From Limanda limanda (taxonomy: Eukaryota; Chordata; Actinopteri; Pleuronectiformes; Pleuronectidae), in NCBI RefSeq assembly GCF_963576545.1, contig NC_083644.1, forward strand, positions 24,069,893 through 24,133,892: 64,000 bases of DNA. The letters are read 5' to 3'. Position 1 is the stretch's first letter. Each line of letters opens with the position of its first letter. Of this stretch, positions 1-11,494 are shown piece by piece. The notes beneath the pieces were generated by a model. That model made no database searches, was not told the DNA's origin, and saw nothing but the letters and a program-made list of their open reading frames with translations. The position numbers were made by a program, and so were the translations under genes.

Positions 1-3000
1 GATCATTGTGAGCACTGTTTTCATTCAAGAGACGTGATCTGTTCTCTGCCAGCAAAGAAGTGAAGCGCTGTGATTGGCTGTGGACAGGGAGAACCCGAGT
101 GAGCGAGCAGCATGGAGTGTGACCCTGACCCAGCCCCGGGGCTGCACAGATAGCCTGTTTATTTTAGGGAGCCTCTGCTGCTCTCCCTGCTCTCGCTTGA
201 GGACAAAAACAGCTGCCTCTTTTCATGTCTGACAACAAGGGGCGCAGCGCAGGGTAGAGACCCACCACAACTCAGTGTGACCAAGTTTTTACTGAAGAAA
301 TGTTCTGCTTTTCTGAGAAGACATGAGTCGGTGGTGTGAATTCATAGAATGTTTACACAGCATCATACAGAGACTATAAAACTGGTGGTAGGATTTCAAA
401 GGGTAAATTAAAATCAAATGATCTGTTTTTTGATTTCTGTTGATACAACTGAGGTGTAATGACTTTCATGTATAGGGCTTATTGAATAAAACAAAAAATG
501 TGATCAAATTAAAGGTCGGTGGAAGTTTTGCGAAAAATACCTATTGCTCTGTAAATTTATGAAGATTCTCCAGACTCATTGCTTTCAAGATCCTCATCTT
601 TCATGGATGTGAATGAGAGGTTGTGGAATGGGAGTATTAATGTTTGTATGTTATGTCAGTTTCACACAATTTTTTACAGTTTCTACTGAGCCAATAGAAG
701 GCAATCATACAAAACAATGTGAAAGTGAAGCAGCATACATCAAAAAGTGTGTTGAATTTAGCAGTAATGCACTTTAATGCTCATTAATGCAGCTTTTTGT
801 CAGAAACAGGGTGGATTTTCATTTCATTTCATTCATCAAACAGCCTACTTGACATGTGCCGACACGTAAGGTACATTCTGTACGGTATAGGCCTCTTGTA
901 TGGAGGTGTACAGTTGACAACTACGGCGGTGTTTGTCCATGGAAGGGTCCAATAAAAAAAGAAGCATGTCTAAACCTGTGGCTTATTGGGCAAGGCACAG
1001 GTTAATAGTGCGGGGTGTGTCCTCATCCATGGTTCTGTTCTGGCACAAGAACCTTTATCTTTGACTCTTGACAAGCTGCACCTTGGAGTTCCATCACATC
1101 TAATCCCACTTTACATACCATGTAGTTCAGTTGACGTACTACAATCTCCAAGAGGATGATTGTTCCAGCAACATGGATTCTCTGATGAATAACAGCAATG
1201 TCGAAGGAGTAAAGACGAACAAAAGGCTGGTGGGAATTCTCTCCTTCCCGAGAGTTAAAGTTCCCAGTTGCTGGCTCTTGGGAAAGATTCTTTGCATTGA
1301 GGACTCGGGAGGGAGCTCTGCACTTGTTTACACAGTCAACTGGTGTTCGTCCTCTGATTACAAAATTATGGTGTCAGATACTACAAGCTGGTTCTGATTT
1401 AAAGTTAAGAATAACAGCTTACTCACTTTTTCCCCTCTGTGTCTGCGGAGCAGCAAAAAAAAAAGTTTGTGATTTGGGAAGGCAGCCAAAACATTGTGGG
1501 AACAAGAGGTGTAAGGTGAGCTCCGTGACCTACTGGTTCCCAGCCTTCCCTTTGGCTTTCTCACTTTCTCTGCTTGCAGCGCACCTCCAGACAAAAGCAT
1601 CATTATTGCTCTTGGATTCTTCACTGGTGAGTTCCTGGTAGTGAAACAGCACAGAATAAATTAGACACTTTATGGTCTGTGATGGAGAGAGCTGAATGGA
1701 TCCACGAAAAGGAAGTCAGGATCTGGGATTTCCACTCACTCACTCTGAGCGAAATGTTTCACCGCAATATTTCCAATGGCGGTCTCGCCTCTCTTATTAG
1801 CCGTGATTAGCTTGTGGCTGCGTTTCCTGGTGGCCTGAGAAGGAAACACTCGGTGCCACAGAGAGCAGCGTCTTTATGGTGGCAGACATTAGGACTTTAC
1901 GTCCCCGCAGGTGAAGGGTCAAGACTGAGAGTGTAAAAGATGTACTGGAGCTTGTCAGTGTGTTAATCTGTCTGTTGGCCAGAGGCCCAGGCAGCGAGGA
2001 GAGCAGGACTCAAACAGTTTTGTGTTACACACAACAGGCTCTCCTCACACAATCGAGCATGTGGTTGTGTCTTAGTCGTGTGGAATCCAACCGTGACCTG
2101 GAGTTTAGATACACTCCGCAGTTTCTCAGGATATAGAAAATACATCACAATGCAACACAGGAAACATTCTTGACGTGACATTTTTCTCATGTTTTTCCAT
2201 TACTGTAAGAACTTATTCTGTAAATGTCAGCTAATAGTCAGCTGTAGGTCTTGGTCTGACTTTTAAACCATTGAAAACACTGGGGTCATTGGATCAAAGC
2301 CATGCAAAATTACCAGGAGGGGAAAGTTTAACCAAGGTTACTACTGAACTGCATTATGGGAAGTGTAGTAGAAATTCTTTTGGATGGCGACACATGCCAT
2401 TGACTGTGTTGTGTTTCTCTAAAGATATAGAGAGCAGAGCAAGGTGAGTAAAGGTCAGAGAGGCTCACAGAGGAGCTGACACACATACGTCCACATCTCT
2501 GTGACATGTTCAGCTGTTAGGCTGGCTGGCTGGTTGATTCAGCTCCAGTCAGGTGGGTCTGAAAAGGACACAAACATAAATGTAAGTGCGCTATTAGTGG
2601 AAAAGATACAACTTCAAATAATAACAAGTATGTTTGTCAAGCTGCAGCCTGGAGAAAAGTATTAAAAGTATAGTTAAAAGTATAGATATATTGCTTCTGC
2701 TGCATTTGCTCTTTTTATTCTCTCCCTTTTGCGTGCTCCTCATGTTTATGGTAAAGGACACTGCGTCTTTAAGTTAATGGTGAAAGTTAGATGAAGGTCC
2801 TTCAAGCATGAGGCCAGATCTGGCAGTGGCAGGAACAGAGCAGGTAAACTAGAGAAACACAGGCCGTTTTTTGAAAATTATACCAAAAAAAGCACCAGAA
2901 AAAATCTCAACAATAATTCTGGGGCCCACAAAAAAGATCAACCTAACAAATGACCTCAAGCACCAGCTGAACAGAACTTAGCAGCACAAACTGAGACATG

Positions 3001-5370
3001 GTGAAACATATAAAGTGGCTGGTCAGGCCATTCAAAAACAGAGTGGGGATAGACAAAGACAAAACAACATTTAAACAAACCCCAATAACATGCTGTACAA
3101 TGCTACCTAATATTAACCAAGGAAAAATAATGAAACATCAATATTACATCACAGTCCCAATTATGACAAAAATGGTGCTGTACAATTGGCAATCCACAGC
3201 CTGACTGCAGCAGCTCGACCTCCTATCGTTTTCCAGACAGACGACTCCAGTAGAATCCCCCTGGAGCTTGTAACTCAAAAAAACCTTAACTTAATGTGCG
3301 CACTCCAAACAACAAACCTATTGTCAAAATCTGTGAATAAAACTCAGTATGCTTTATGAAACCAAAATCTATGTGTGTCCAGTTTTGCCTTCACACTTCA
3401 AACATGGGAGAATACCAAACTATTCTTTTAACCCACTTGCTATTGCATCATCATGAAACCCACTTCTTATCACCCTGATTCCAGTGCACAGCTACAAATC
3501 CAATAGAGGTAAATCCACATCTATTCACTGGATACATACACACACCCTAAGATGTGGGATCCAGTGTTCAGAAGACCTTATCAGTGAGATCATATTTACA
3601 GCCAAGCCCAAGATACAATTATACAATAAGAGCAACAATACTTTCCTCCTCTTAAAAAACTAACGTTTATTGGAACACACTCTTCCTCAACTCAATACCT
3701 TGTGGCAACTGTGTGTCACAGCCTTACTTGATTTGGTTTGACAAGCAGCTTGTAGTGGCCGTTGTTAGCTTCTATGCAAATGTTAGGCTATGTTTTTATC
3801 TGATCTTCTTAAGTGAACTTTATATTGTTGGAATGATTTCTTGTGGCTCCTGTACATGCACCGTCTTCTCAAGGCGCCTCCAGCCATTAATGTGTAATTG
3901 TATTAAATGAAAGCTGTATTACATAAATCATGAACCCTGAATGATAAATAATTCATGCATTTCTCTCCAATCTCCTCATGTGTGCTTTGACTAAACTGTC
4001 CTCCTGTCTCAGAAATCATGATTTGTTGAGTTTCCCTGACACCTAAAGAGCGCAGGGCGATTTAAGTCTTGTTGGGAAACAAGCTCAGTGGCTGTATTAC
4101 TGCCAGTTGGCTAAAAATACCCTAAAATACCAGTCACCCGTAGCCAGCCAGACAACAAAGGTCTGAAGGATAACTAAGAGGTGATATAAGCAGAGCCGTG
4201 ATTGTGAGCTCTTACATCATCATCATCATCCATTCATGGCCTCTGTGCTGCAAAAGCTCTGCTTCCTTGACAGACTGTTTGATTTATCCTGACTCTATGT
4301 TCACCAGCTCTAAGTATGATTGAAGGAAACAAGGTATTATGACATAATAATTTTCTCTCACTTCTTTTGCTGAGCCCAATCTAAACTTACAGGTTAGCCT
4401 GCATCCTTCCTGTGTCCGGCACATTTCTGCTGGCACAGAGGTTTCATCAGAGGCAGCATGTAATGGAAAAGTACTCCAGTGCTTGAAAAAAATGTAGCAA
4501 GCTTTCTATCAACTATATCTGGCCTTGGGCACAGCAAGAGCAAGACAATGAAAGATAAGGCAGTCTCCTTTTCCCTGGGTTCCCGGCTGTGTTTGTCCTT
4601 CAGCAGACAAACTCTTTTATCTTGTTCAGGTGTCTGGGTCAGACACAAGATCTTTCTGACTGCCTTGGAGCTACAGTTCAGAGCCATTAGTGTAACAGGA
4701 CAGATAGTAGATTACAAAATGGCTGCAAATTGAAGTTACAAATGTACTGTTAACCTCAGACCAATCACATCCTTTTAACTGCACCCCAAACTCTTTCATA
4801 TCAGGTATTTACATTTAGTGTAAGTATTCAGACTTAGGTTTTTAACTCAGGGTGACCCACACCCACTTTACCGGATTCTGAGTATTCAAGAAGCTGCTAA
4901 GTTTGGTGCACTTGTGAAAGGTCTATCTTTTGGGTATTTTAACTTCGAAAAAGCTTTAAATTAATTCTAGGATGTCATCGTGTTGATGGCATGAGAGAGT
5001 ATTAGCATAAACATAGACATTGCTTTCCCTAGCTGGATAATATTAATGAAATGATTGTTAAGATTAGAGTAAACAGCAGAGGGGCTTATATTGAACCTTG
5101 TGGGACGTATTCCCTTATCAACCATCTGGGGACTTGCATAATTTCCTAGAGAGACTCAGATAGGAGCTGACCCGGGATTTTCAGAGTTCCAAAAGACCGA
5201 GAACAGTGTTCTTTGTTCAGAATAGAATCAGTTTCTTTCACAATCTTGATACTACCACGACACCTATGATAATATGGTGCTGATGTGCCACAAGATTACA
5301 TATTTCCTTATCTATGAGACCTACTCTATACCAAAGTATAAGATGCTCTTCATTCCTAATCTTAAATGAC
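1..5370. other. Intergenic DNA, no coding gene recognised
   Basis: No open frame here resembles a known protein, and none continues through plausible splice sites. Frames of 60-114 codons (for example near 1131-1641 and 4394-4733) overlap on opposite strands and look like chance. The only promoter-like signals seen are a ZNF143-type motif at 2350-2369 and an ATGGCG (YY1 core) at 2384-2389, followed by a good splice donor at 2444; these are listed separately. The stretch 2870-3600 is A-rich and may be old repeat, but I could not name it. Confidence 0.6.
2350..2443 (+). promoter_or_regulatory. Possible promoter or noncoding first exon (ZNF143-like and YY1-like motifs, then a donor)
   Basis: Read on the minus strand, 2350-2369 is ACTACACTTCCCATAATGCA. 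This is close to the ZNF143/STAF promoter consensus ACTACAATTCCCAGAATGC. Fifteen bases on, ATGGCG at 2384-2389 fits a YY1 core. A CAAG|GTGAGTA donor follows with GT at 2444-2445. Such a motif, start and donor arrangement is common at housekeeping promoters. No downstream acceptor or coding exon could be tied to it, so this may also be a repeat-borne or chance motif. Confidence 0.25.
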
Positions 5371-5379
5371 CACTTTTAT

Positions 5380-5500
5380 TCTTGTAGAATTATGACTATT
5401 TTCCTCATAATATTACGGCCTCAGTCTCAGGATATTACGACTTCATTCTCATAATATTATGCATTTCTTCTCAAAATCGCAGAATCTTTTGTCTCAACAA
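5380..5500. repeat. Degenerate tandem repeat, about 22-bp period
   Basis: The unit CTCATAATATTACG plus about eight further bases recurs roughly three to four times with substitutions (CTCATAATATTACG, CTCAGGATATTACG, CTCATAATATTATG, CTCAAAATC). It directly abuts the SINE that follows. Confidence 0.6.
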
Positions 5501-5504
5501 TAAC

Positions 5505-5852
5505 CCTTGAGAGGCGGTGGACTAGTGGCAGACACTTGGACTATGGGCAGAAAAGGTCTCTGGTTCGTCTCTGGTTCGACTCCACGGAGAAACAACAAAA
5601 AGACGAACCTGGATTAATCTGTCCAAAAATCCAAGAGGATTCTCCCTACCCTGTCTAGTGCCCCTGAGTAATGCTCCTTACTCCCCCAACATCTGCTGCC
5701 CGGGCGCCGTACATGGCTGCCCACTGCTCTGTGTGTCCTGCGCCAGATGGGTTAAAAGCAGAGGTTAAATTTCCCTCCTTGCATTAGTGTGCTTGTGCAT
5801 GTCTGTGCATGTGTTTGGGACAAATAAAATAGTATCCTAATCTTAATCTAAT
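5505..5852 (+). mobile_element. tRNA-derived SINE (V-SINE-like)
   Basis: The head contains an RNA polymerase III B-box, GGTTCGACTCC, at 5573-5583, preceded by a duplicated GGTTCGTCTCT. The body contains GCTGCCCACTGCTCTGTGTG and then GATGGGTTAAAAGCAGAGGTTAAATT. I know that combination from the conserved 3' part of fish V-type SINEs. It ends in an A/T-rich CAAATAAAATAG tail. It is non-autonomous and would have relied on a LINE reverse transcriptase. Family assignment is from memory; the tRNA-derived nature is directly supported by the B-box. Confidence 0.6.
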
Positions 5853-7740
5853 ACTATACTCTATAGTATAGTATATATAGTAGTACTATACTAGCCCCAA
5901 TACTATGTTGCACTTTGCTGAATATGGCCCAGACCTTACAACACAAAAGTTCCCGTACTATGCAAACAGTGGACACAATAACAACTCAATTTTAAAAGGA
6001 GGAAACTTCCAACAGATCCAGACTTATTATTATTACTCGTTATATCTGCCTCGACTGGTTGTGTTATGAAGTTACAAGGTTAAGGTTATGGAGTCTACAT
6101 GAACAAGGACATTAACCCTTATCTCAAATATGCAATGTCTGAAAAGTCCTGACCCTTTTACATCAAGGTCGAAACCTAAGCTTAAGGATAAACAGAGAAT
6201 TTAAAGGCTTGATTCTTCTGTGTACACTCAATACTGGTTTGCTTCAACTGAGAGTGGAAAAAGATTCAACAGCAAATATACAATGAAGTGCTAAATGGCC
6301 AACCATGCGGGTAATAGGGGCACTGATCAGTACTATTTCTCTGTTGTAACATGCCTGAGGCCAGTTTCACTCTCTCTCATTTCAAGGTTAAAGTAGGAGG
6401 GGAACATTAGCGTGAACCATTTTGGTTTTGCATAGTAGAGAGTTGTGATAATACATTAACATGTGTCATGGTTACAACCCTGCCACTGTGCAATGACCAG
6501 ATCACTCAACAAGCAATAGTAGCAGTAGTGAGAGGAGTTATTCCAGTGCAGCCGAGACTTTCAAGTCAGAATGAACAGCTCTGATAAGAAGACGCATAAA
6601 CTGCAATTATGGGATTACTAAAGTGATAAAGTCGGGGATGATGAAAACAAGGTGGGTAATAAAAGGAGAAAGATGGCAGACCATAAAGGCATTTATTGAT
6701 GTAACAGCCATAACTACAAATGCACTTGGGGAAAAAAGAAACATGCAAACCACATAACATCCATCATTTCAATGGGAAGACAGCGTCAGAGAGCAATTCC
6801 AGCTTAAACCTTAAAGAGATGGAATAACGCTGAGATAAAAAGCTGATAAGAGATTAGTACAGGACAGGAAGAGGACGTCATTCCCTAAATGTGTGGAGGA
6901 CACAGGTCAGGTCGTTCCCTACTGGTTAGACTTGCAACAGTGTAATACAAGTGGGAGACAGTGTGATGAAAATAGAGCTTATAGAGACACAGAAACATTT
7001 TTTCTGACATGTAACAAGTGGACTCTTACCAAAGGAGATAATCACTGGATCACAACTAACACCTAAACACAGCCCTGAACAGGGACATCGAAGGCACTTG
7101 GAGGTGATGTGATGCAAAAGTTATCAAAGCATTTATTCAATCCATCATGTTTAATGTGAGACGATTTACAGCTTTTCTTTTAAAAACGCAGTGTTTGATT
7201 GCAGGGCAGTGACTTTTGAAATGAAAGTTATTAAACTCCACAACTGACCTAACAAAATTATATATATTCGACCATTAAAAAACCTTGTTTTTTCTGCTGA
7301 AGGCTGAATTGTGTATGGTTTTCAAACCATTCAGAAAACACAACACAGAAGTAGATGTTTTGGAATAAAATTTGATTTGCTTAGATATTAGTATCGAAAA
7401 ATTACTCAAAATGCTGCTTCAAGTTTTGAACATATTTCAAAAAGTCTCAGTGAACTGATTGAGTGATCACTGAGAGGTGCACTCAGCAGACAGGAAGCTG
7501 TGTGTGTGTGGTAATGGGTGTTTATTGACTTGTTATAGTACTTGTGGTCCAATCTGCATTTGTACATTGAAGCTCATTCGAATCAACTTGGACTAAGGCA
7601 TATGTGTGTGTACACATGTATTAGTACAATTAAATGGCAAATCAAGTGGCATTTTTCAATACACACCATGAACAAATGCAGATGAAATTCATCCACAAAC
7701 TGATGGGTTTATTTATTTTATAAATACTTGTTATACTTTA
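5853..7740. other. Intergenic DNA without recognised genes
   Basis: The stretch opens with an AT-rich palindromic run (5850-5895, built from tatagtatagtatatat). Beyond that I see no coding frame, RNA gene or strong regulatory motif. Confidence 0.5.
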
Positions 7741-7744
7741 CACT

Positions 7745-7885
7745 TTCTGACAGATGTTGGCTAATGTTCATCCCTGTTGCCGTCTTTATGCAAAGCTAAG
7801 CTAACTGGCTGCTAGCTATTTATCATGCAACTCAACTAGACAGTGACTGAATATGAGCATATTTACAAAAATGTCAAAATGCACC
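7745..7885 (+). repeat. Interspersed teleost repeat fragment (AAGCTAAGCTAACTGGCTGCT type)
   Basis: CTTTATGCAAAGCTAAGCTAACTGGCTGCTAGCT, broken here as CTTTATGCAAAGCTAAGC plus TAACTGGCTGCTAGCT, is followed about 40 bases later by GAATATGAGCATATTTACAA and AAAATGTC. Both blocks, in this order, are typical of a very common fish dispersed repeat. A second decayed relative lies at 58985-59085. No coding capacity. Confidence 0.5.
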
Positions 7886-7889
7886 CTCG

Positions 7890-10560
7890 AGCTCTCAGCT
7901 TTTAGAAGAGCTGAACTTTGTGGCTGAGCAAATTCCCGAAACCATCCACTCAAAAGCATGTGTGGATTTTTTACCTCTCTCAGACATTCACCACTTGTCC
8001 TGTTGAAGTCACAGATACTTGCTTGTTTGCAGCAGCACACCTGCAGAAAAGGAAGAGGACATGAATGTGAGACAAATACCTCGGCAGGAGGACGTGACAA
8101 GGTGTGCAGAGCAGATGTGAAGAGAGGAGTCCGAGGCAGCTCTCACAGACAGATGTTTGATTGTGTCACAGATTACATTCAAAACACAAGTCACGGGTGA
8201 ACAAAAGTCTTTTGACTTTGAGAAGTGATGAAAGAATGAAAATCACTTATTCTCACTTATTTCTTATTCATAAAGAAAGGTTTTCTAAGTCCTCTAAGTC
8301 CAATGAGACATTAACATTGGCAAACAACTAAAAGTGAGAGCACACCGTTTTACTTTGAAGAATTATTTCCTTTGACCCTGGAGTTATTAACCTCTGAGTA
8401 TTTAACATATATACGAATATTTCATTTATTAATTATTTTTTCATAATTAATCAAATGTGGCTGATATTTAATTTCATATATTTGATCTGATCTTGCATTG
8501 TAAAACTTGATTGTATCGTCTATTAACGGGTGACGGTCTGCATATTCTGTGTTTTTATACTTCTACTGAAAAAATGGAATGTGTTGATATGTGTGTCATA
8601 TGTTGCCAACAGCAACGGAGAATAACAAACCTCCGCCTCACTCGAGAAGGAACTTCAATCCATCAGATCAGCTCTGTTTGGGAAGGTAAACAAGACTGGA
8701 GCAACCAGATGGAAAATAATGAATGTTTAATCATTTGTTAGTTTTTTTATATGTGTTTAAAGTAGGTTAAGAATCACAGAATCTAAGAAAAGCTGTAGAG
8801 TTAAAGGTTGAGCCTCCAGTTTGTGTTCATAGTTGAATTCAGGCCACAGAGGCAGATCCTGGAGCAGCTGCGGGAAGATCACTGAGTGTCTTAGACTAAA
8901 AGCAAGTGTCTGATAGTGAGAAAGTCAAAGAAGTGACTGAACAAGAGTCTCTGCCTCCACATTATCTAGAGCTCTGGCAACTTTCTGTCCATTCCCAAGG
9001 CAGCAGTAAACACTAACTCTCCACAGAGTGTCCATCAGGTTTGTATTGTGACGAGCAGGGGCCGATGTGTTGTTTCAGTATGACATTCTAAAGCTGTAGC
9101 TGCTGCAGTCAGTGTAACTGTGCGAACTGGAATGCGGTGGTGAAACACATCACTGACCAGTGTTTGCCGGCGAGTTTGGTATGTGACACATGGATGAGCA
9201 ACAAATCGCGTCGTCCCACCCTACAGATCTCCCGTAATTCTGTTTGAAAAAAAGAATCATTCTCATAGGTATCCACATGTAAACCTACTCTGCTGGGCCA
9301 TACAGACACATTTGTGTTTCATTTTCAGCACAAGCAGAAGACTTGTGCGATTTGTTTTTCAGCTTATCTGTGTGTTACTACTCGATGGAAGAAGTGGAGC
9401 TGATTCATGCTCCTTCTCTTAGTTTCATCGACTGAGCAACAGATCCACACATGTGCTACTTCCTCCTTTTCCAAATCTAAGTGTGGTTGCTTTGTCTCAC
9501 TTGTTTACAATATTGAACGGAAAACATTTGGGTTTTTGTACTTTAGGGGTCACACAAAAGCAGTTAATTGAGGCGGTATAGTCCACCACTCTGCTTTAGA
9601 CTGGAATGTGTAAAAACTTTGTTCACACATTCATGATTCCCAGACAGGGACTCGGGTGACTTCACTTCTGTCCCCTTTAAATCCGACTGAACTTTGGGTT
9701 TAATCTAAAAATCGCAGACGACATGAGATGATCAGTTGCACTTGGGATTCTTGAAAATATTGTGGAATTTGGTGTGCACAGAAATACGACTTATCTCCAC
9801 CAGTGGGACAGTGAGTGCATCAACACTCATGTCAAGCTGATCTCCAGAGCACCAGATATCCATGCTGAATCTGTGAGTTTTGAAGGACATGTAAGGAAAC
9901 ACTGTGCGGTTTTGTTACAGTTAGATTGACAGGTGTTTCCAGTGACCTGGTTTCATACTGACTAACGACATAAAATAAATAGTTTCACACAGGAAGTGCA
10001 TCAAAACATCCAACTTTGCTCACTTTACTAACTCACTTTAACTACTAGAGAAAATTGACTGAAGATTATAAAGTAAACCTGATTTTTTTCAGTTTAAAAC
10101 AGTAACTGTTTTTGTGGACTGAAAAGCGAATGATACAGGATTTAAAGCTCACAGTGAGGGAAACCCTCACAGCGAGAGGTAAACGGTCAAAAAGGGAATC
10201 TGACCAAAGAAGTGATGCATCCAAGTGGTAGATTAAAGCCTGAGAAGGTCACAAACACGAATGTGACTCTGACTGGAAGGTCACACAGGAGCTAAGCTGT
10301 TGTGATCCTGCTCTCTTGTCTCTTTTCTGTCAGCATCTATTTAGAGTTAATACATACAATACAAGATACTTTTGTCTTATATTGGCAGGATGGTTCAGCT
10401 TTTGAACACTCATCTGTATCTTAACTTGCACTTTGTATGTAATCATGCAGAGTGTAGGTGTTCAGTTATAGCATAAAAATAAAAAAATACAGTAATCACT
10501 GTTGGTTGAGACACATAGGCCTGAATCACAAGTTTAGTTCGGTTAAATTAGCTTAAGTGA
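7890..10560. other. Intergenic DNA without recognised genes
   Basis: Only short, overlapping chance frames. AT-rich around 8400-8480. No RNA gene or convincing promoter was recognised. Confidence 0.5.
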
Positions 10561-10564
10561 AGTT

Positions 10565-10690
10565 ATATTAACTTTATTAATCCCACTGGAAATTCTTGTG
10601 CCAGATTACAGAAACCCAATAAATATACATCTAAAAATATATGTGAAAATATAAGCATAATGTGTATTATGAGTGAAAATAAATGAATGA
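10565..10690 (+). repeat. Fragment of a common fish retroelement tail
   Basis: TTAACTTTATTAATCCCACT followed by GGAAATTCTTGTGCC matches a widespread fish repeat motif ('actttattgatccc..ggggaaattc'). AT-rich degenerate sequence with several AATAAA/AATGAA units follows. Too short to place in a family with certainty. Confidence 0.45.
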
Positions 10691-10889
10691 AAAGGATATG
10701 AAGTAAATGTGGACCTCGTGCCTTAAAGAAATAACAATATTATAATACAATTAAAATAAAGTAATACTAAAGTGGCAGTTAGTAATAGTTCTAATATGAC
10801 TAATAGGAAAAATTGAATATTTCAGATAATGAAAATAAAGAAGACCTTTGATACAAAAATCGCTGCCTGTCTCTGATGTTGTTAGTTTG

Positions 10890-11184
10890 GACACTACGCC
10901 ATCTTGCGGTGGATGTTGGGAATGACGTGCTTCCGCCGTTGCTGACGCCACATCCGGTTGTGCAGCAGCCATTTTGTCTGTTCGGGCAAGTCTTCCCTGA
11001 CGGTTACGAACTGCAGTTCCACCCTGGAAAACAATTTGAAATGTAGTTGTGGTGTTACACACTCACTCTACTTCCGGCCTGACGGGGGTTATAAAATTTA
11101 AATCTGAGCGTACATGAGCGGGGGAGGAGTCTCCTCTTCCAGAGCAACCCGGAACTGTGAGTGAGGCCGCGGCTCGGCTGAGAC
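10890..11184 (+). promoter_or_regulatory. zbtb11: ZBTB11 promoter and 5' leader
   Basis: The stretch is GC- and CpG-richer than its flanks and sits directly upstream of the ZBTB11 start codon. Visible motifs: a perfect YY1 site CGCCATCTTG at 10897-10906, a CRE-like TGACGT at 10923-10928, a second YY1-type GCCATTTTG at 10968-10976, and an ETS/GABPA site ACTTCCGG at 11070-11077. There is no TATA box in a convincing place. This is the usual make-up of a ubiquitously used housekeeping promoter. The transcription start cannot be placed exactly; the ETS site suggests it is near 11080-11110 (inference). Confidence 0.65.
11114..11164 (+). other. Upstream ORF in the ZBTB11 leader
   Basis: An ATG at 11114 opens a 16-codon frame that stops at 11162-11164, twenty bases before the ZBTB11 ATG at 11185. 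If transcription starts upstream of 11114 it could reduce initiation at the main start. Whether it lies in the mRNA depends on the unmapped start site. Confidence 0.35.
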
Positions 11185-11494
11185 ATGTCGTGCGAGGAGA
11201 GCTACTTGGCGATCATTCGCTACCTGACTGATGAGCAGGAGCCCTACGCCCCGGGGACGGCCGGCAACACCAAGAGGAAAATCCGGAAAGCGGCCGCCTG
11301 CTACGTGGTGAGGAGCGGGACGTTGTTTTACCAGCGGCGCCTGAAGGGCCAGGATGAATTCACGGAGCTGGAGGTGGTGCTGCAGGACGACCGGAGGAGG
11401 GAACATATCAAGCAGTCGCACATCATGGAGGCAGGAGAGCACCTGAACCAGCAGCTCACCTGGGAGTTCATCTCCCAGAAGTACTGGTGGAGAG
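11185..11494 (+). CDS. zbtb11: ZBTB11 coding exon 1
   Basis: Encodes residues 1-103 plus one base of Gly104. It carries the conserved opening and the first half of the HHCC module (HIMEAGEH, then TWEFISQKYWWRG). The donor GTGAGT starts at 11495. Confidence 0.93.

Noticed and set aside
1..200. CCAAT-like GTGATTGGCTG and a short ATGGAGTGTGACCC frame at the window edge
   Set aside because: The frame stops after 13 codons and no splice donor or homologue supports a first exon.
10751..11442. Minus-strand frames over the ZBTB11 promoter and exon 1
   Set aside because: Antisense shadows of GC-rich promoter and coding DNA; no homologous protein.
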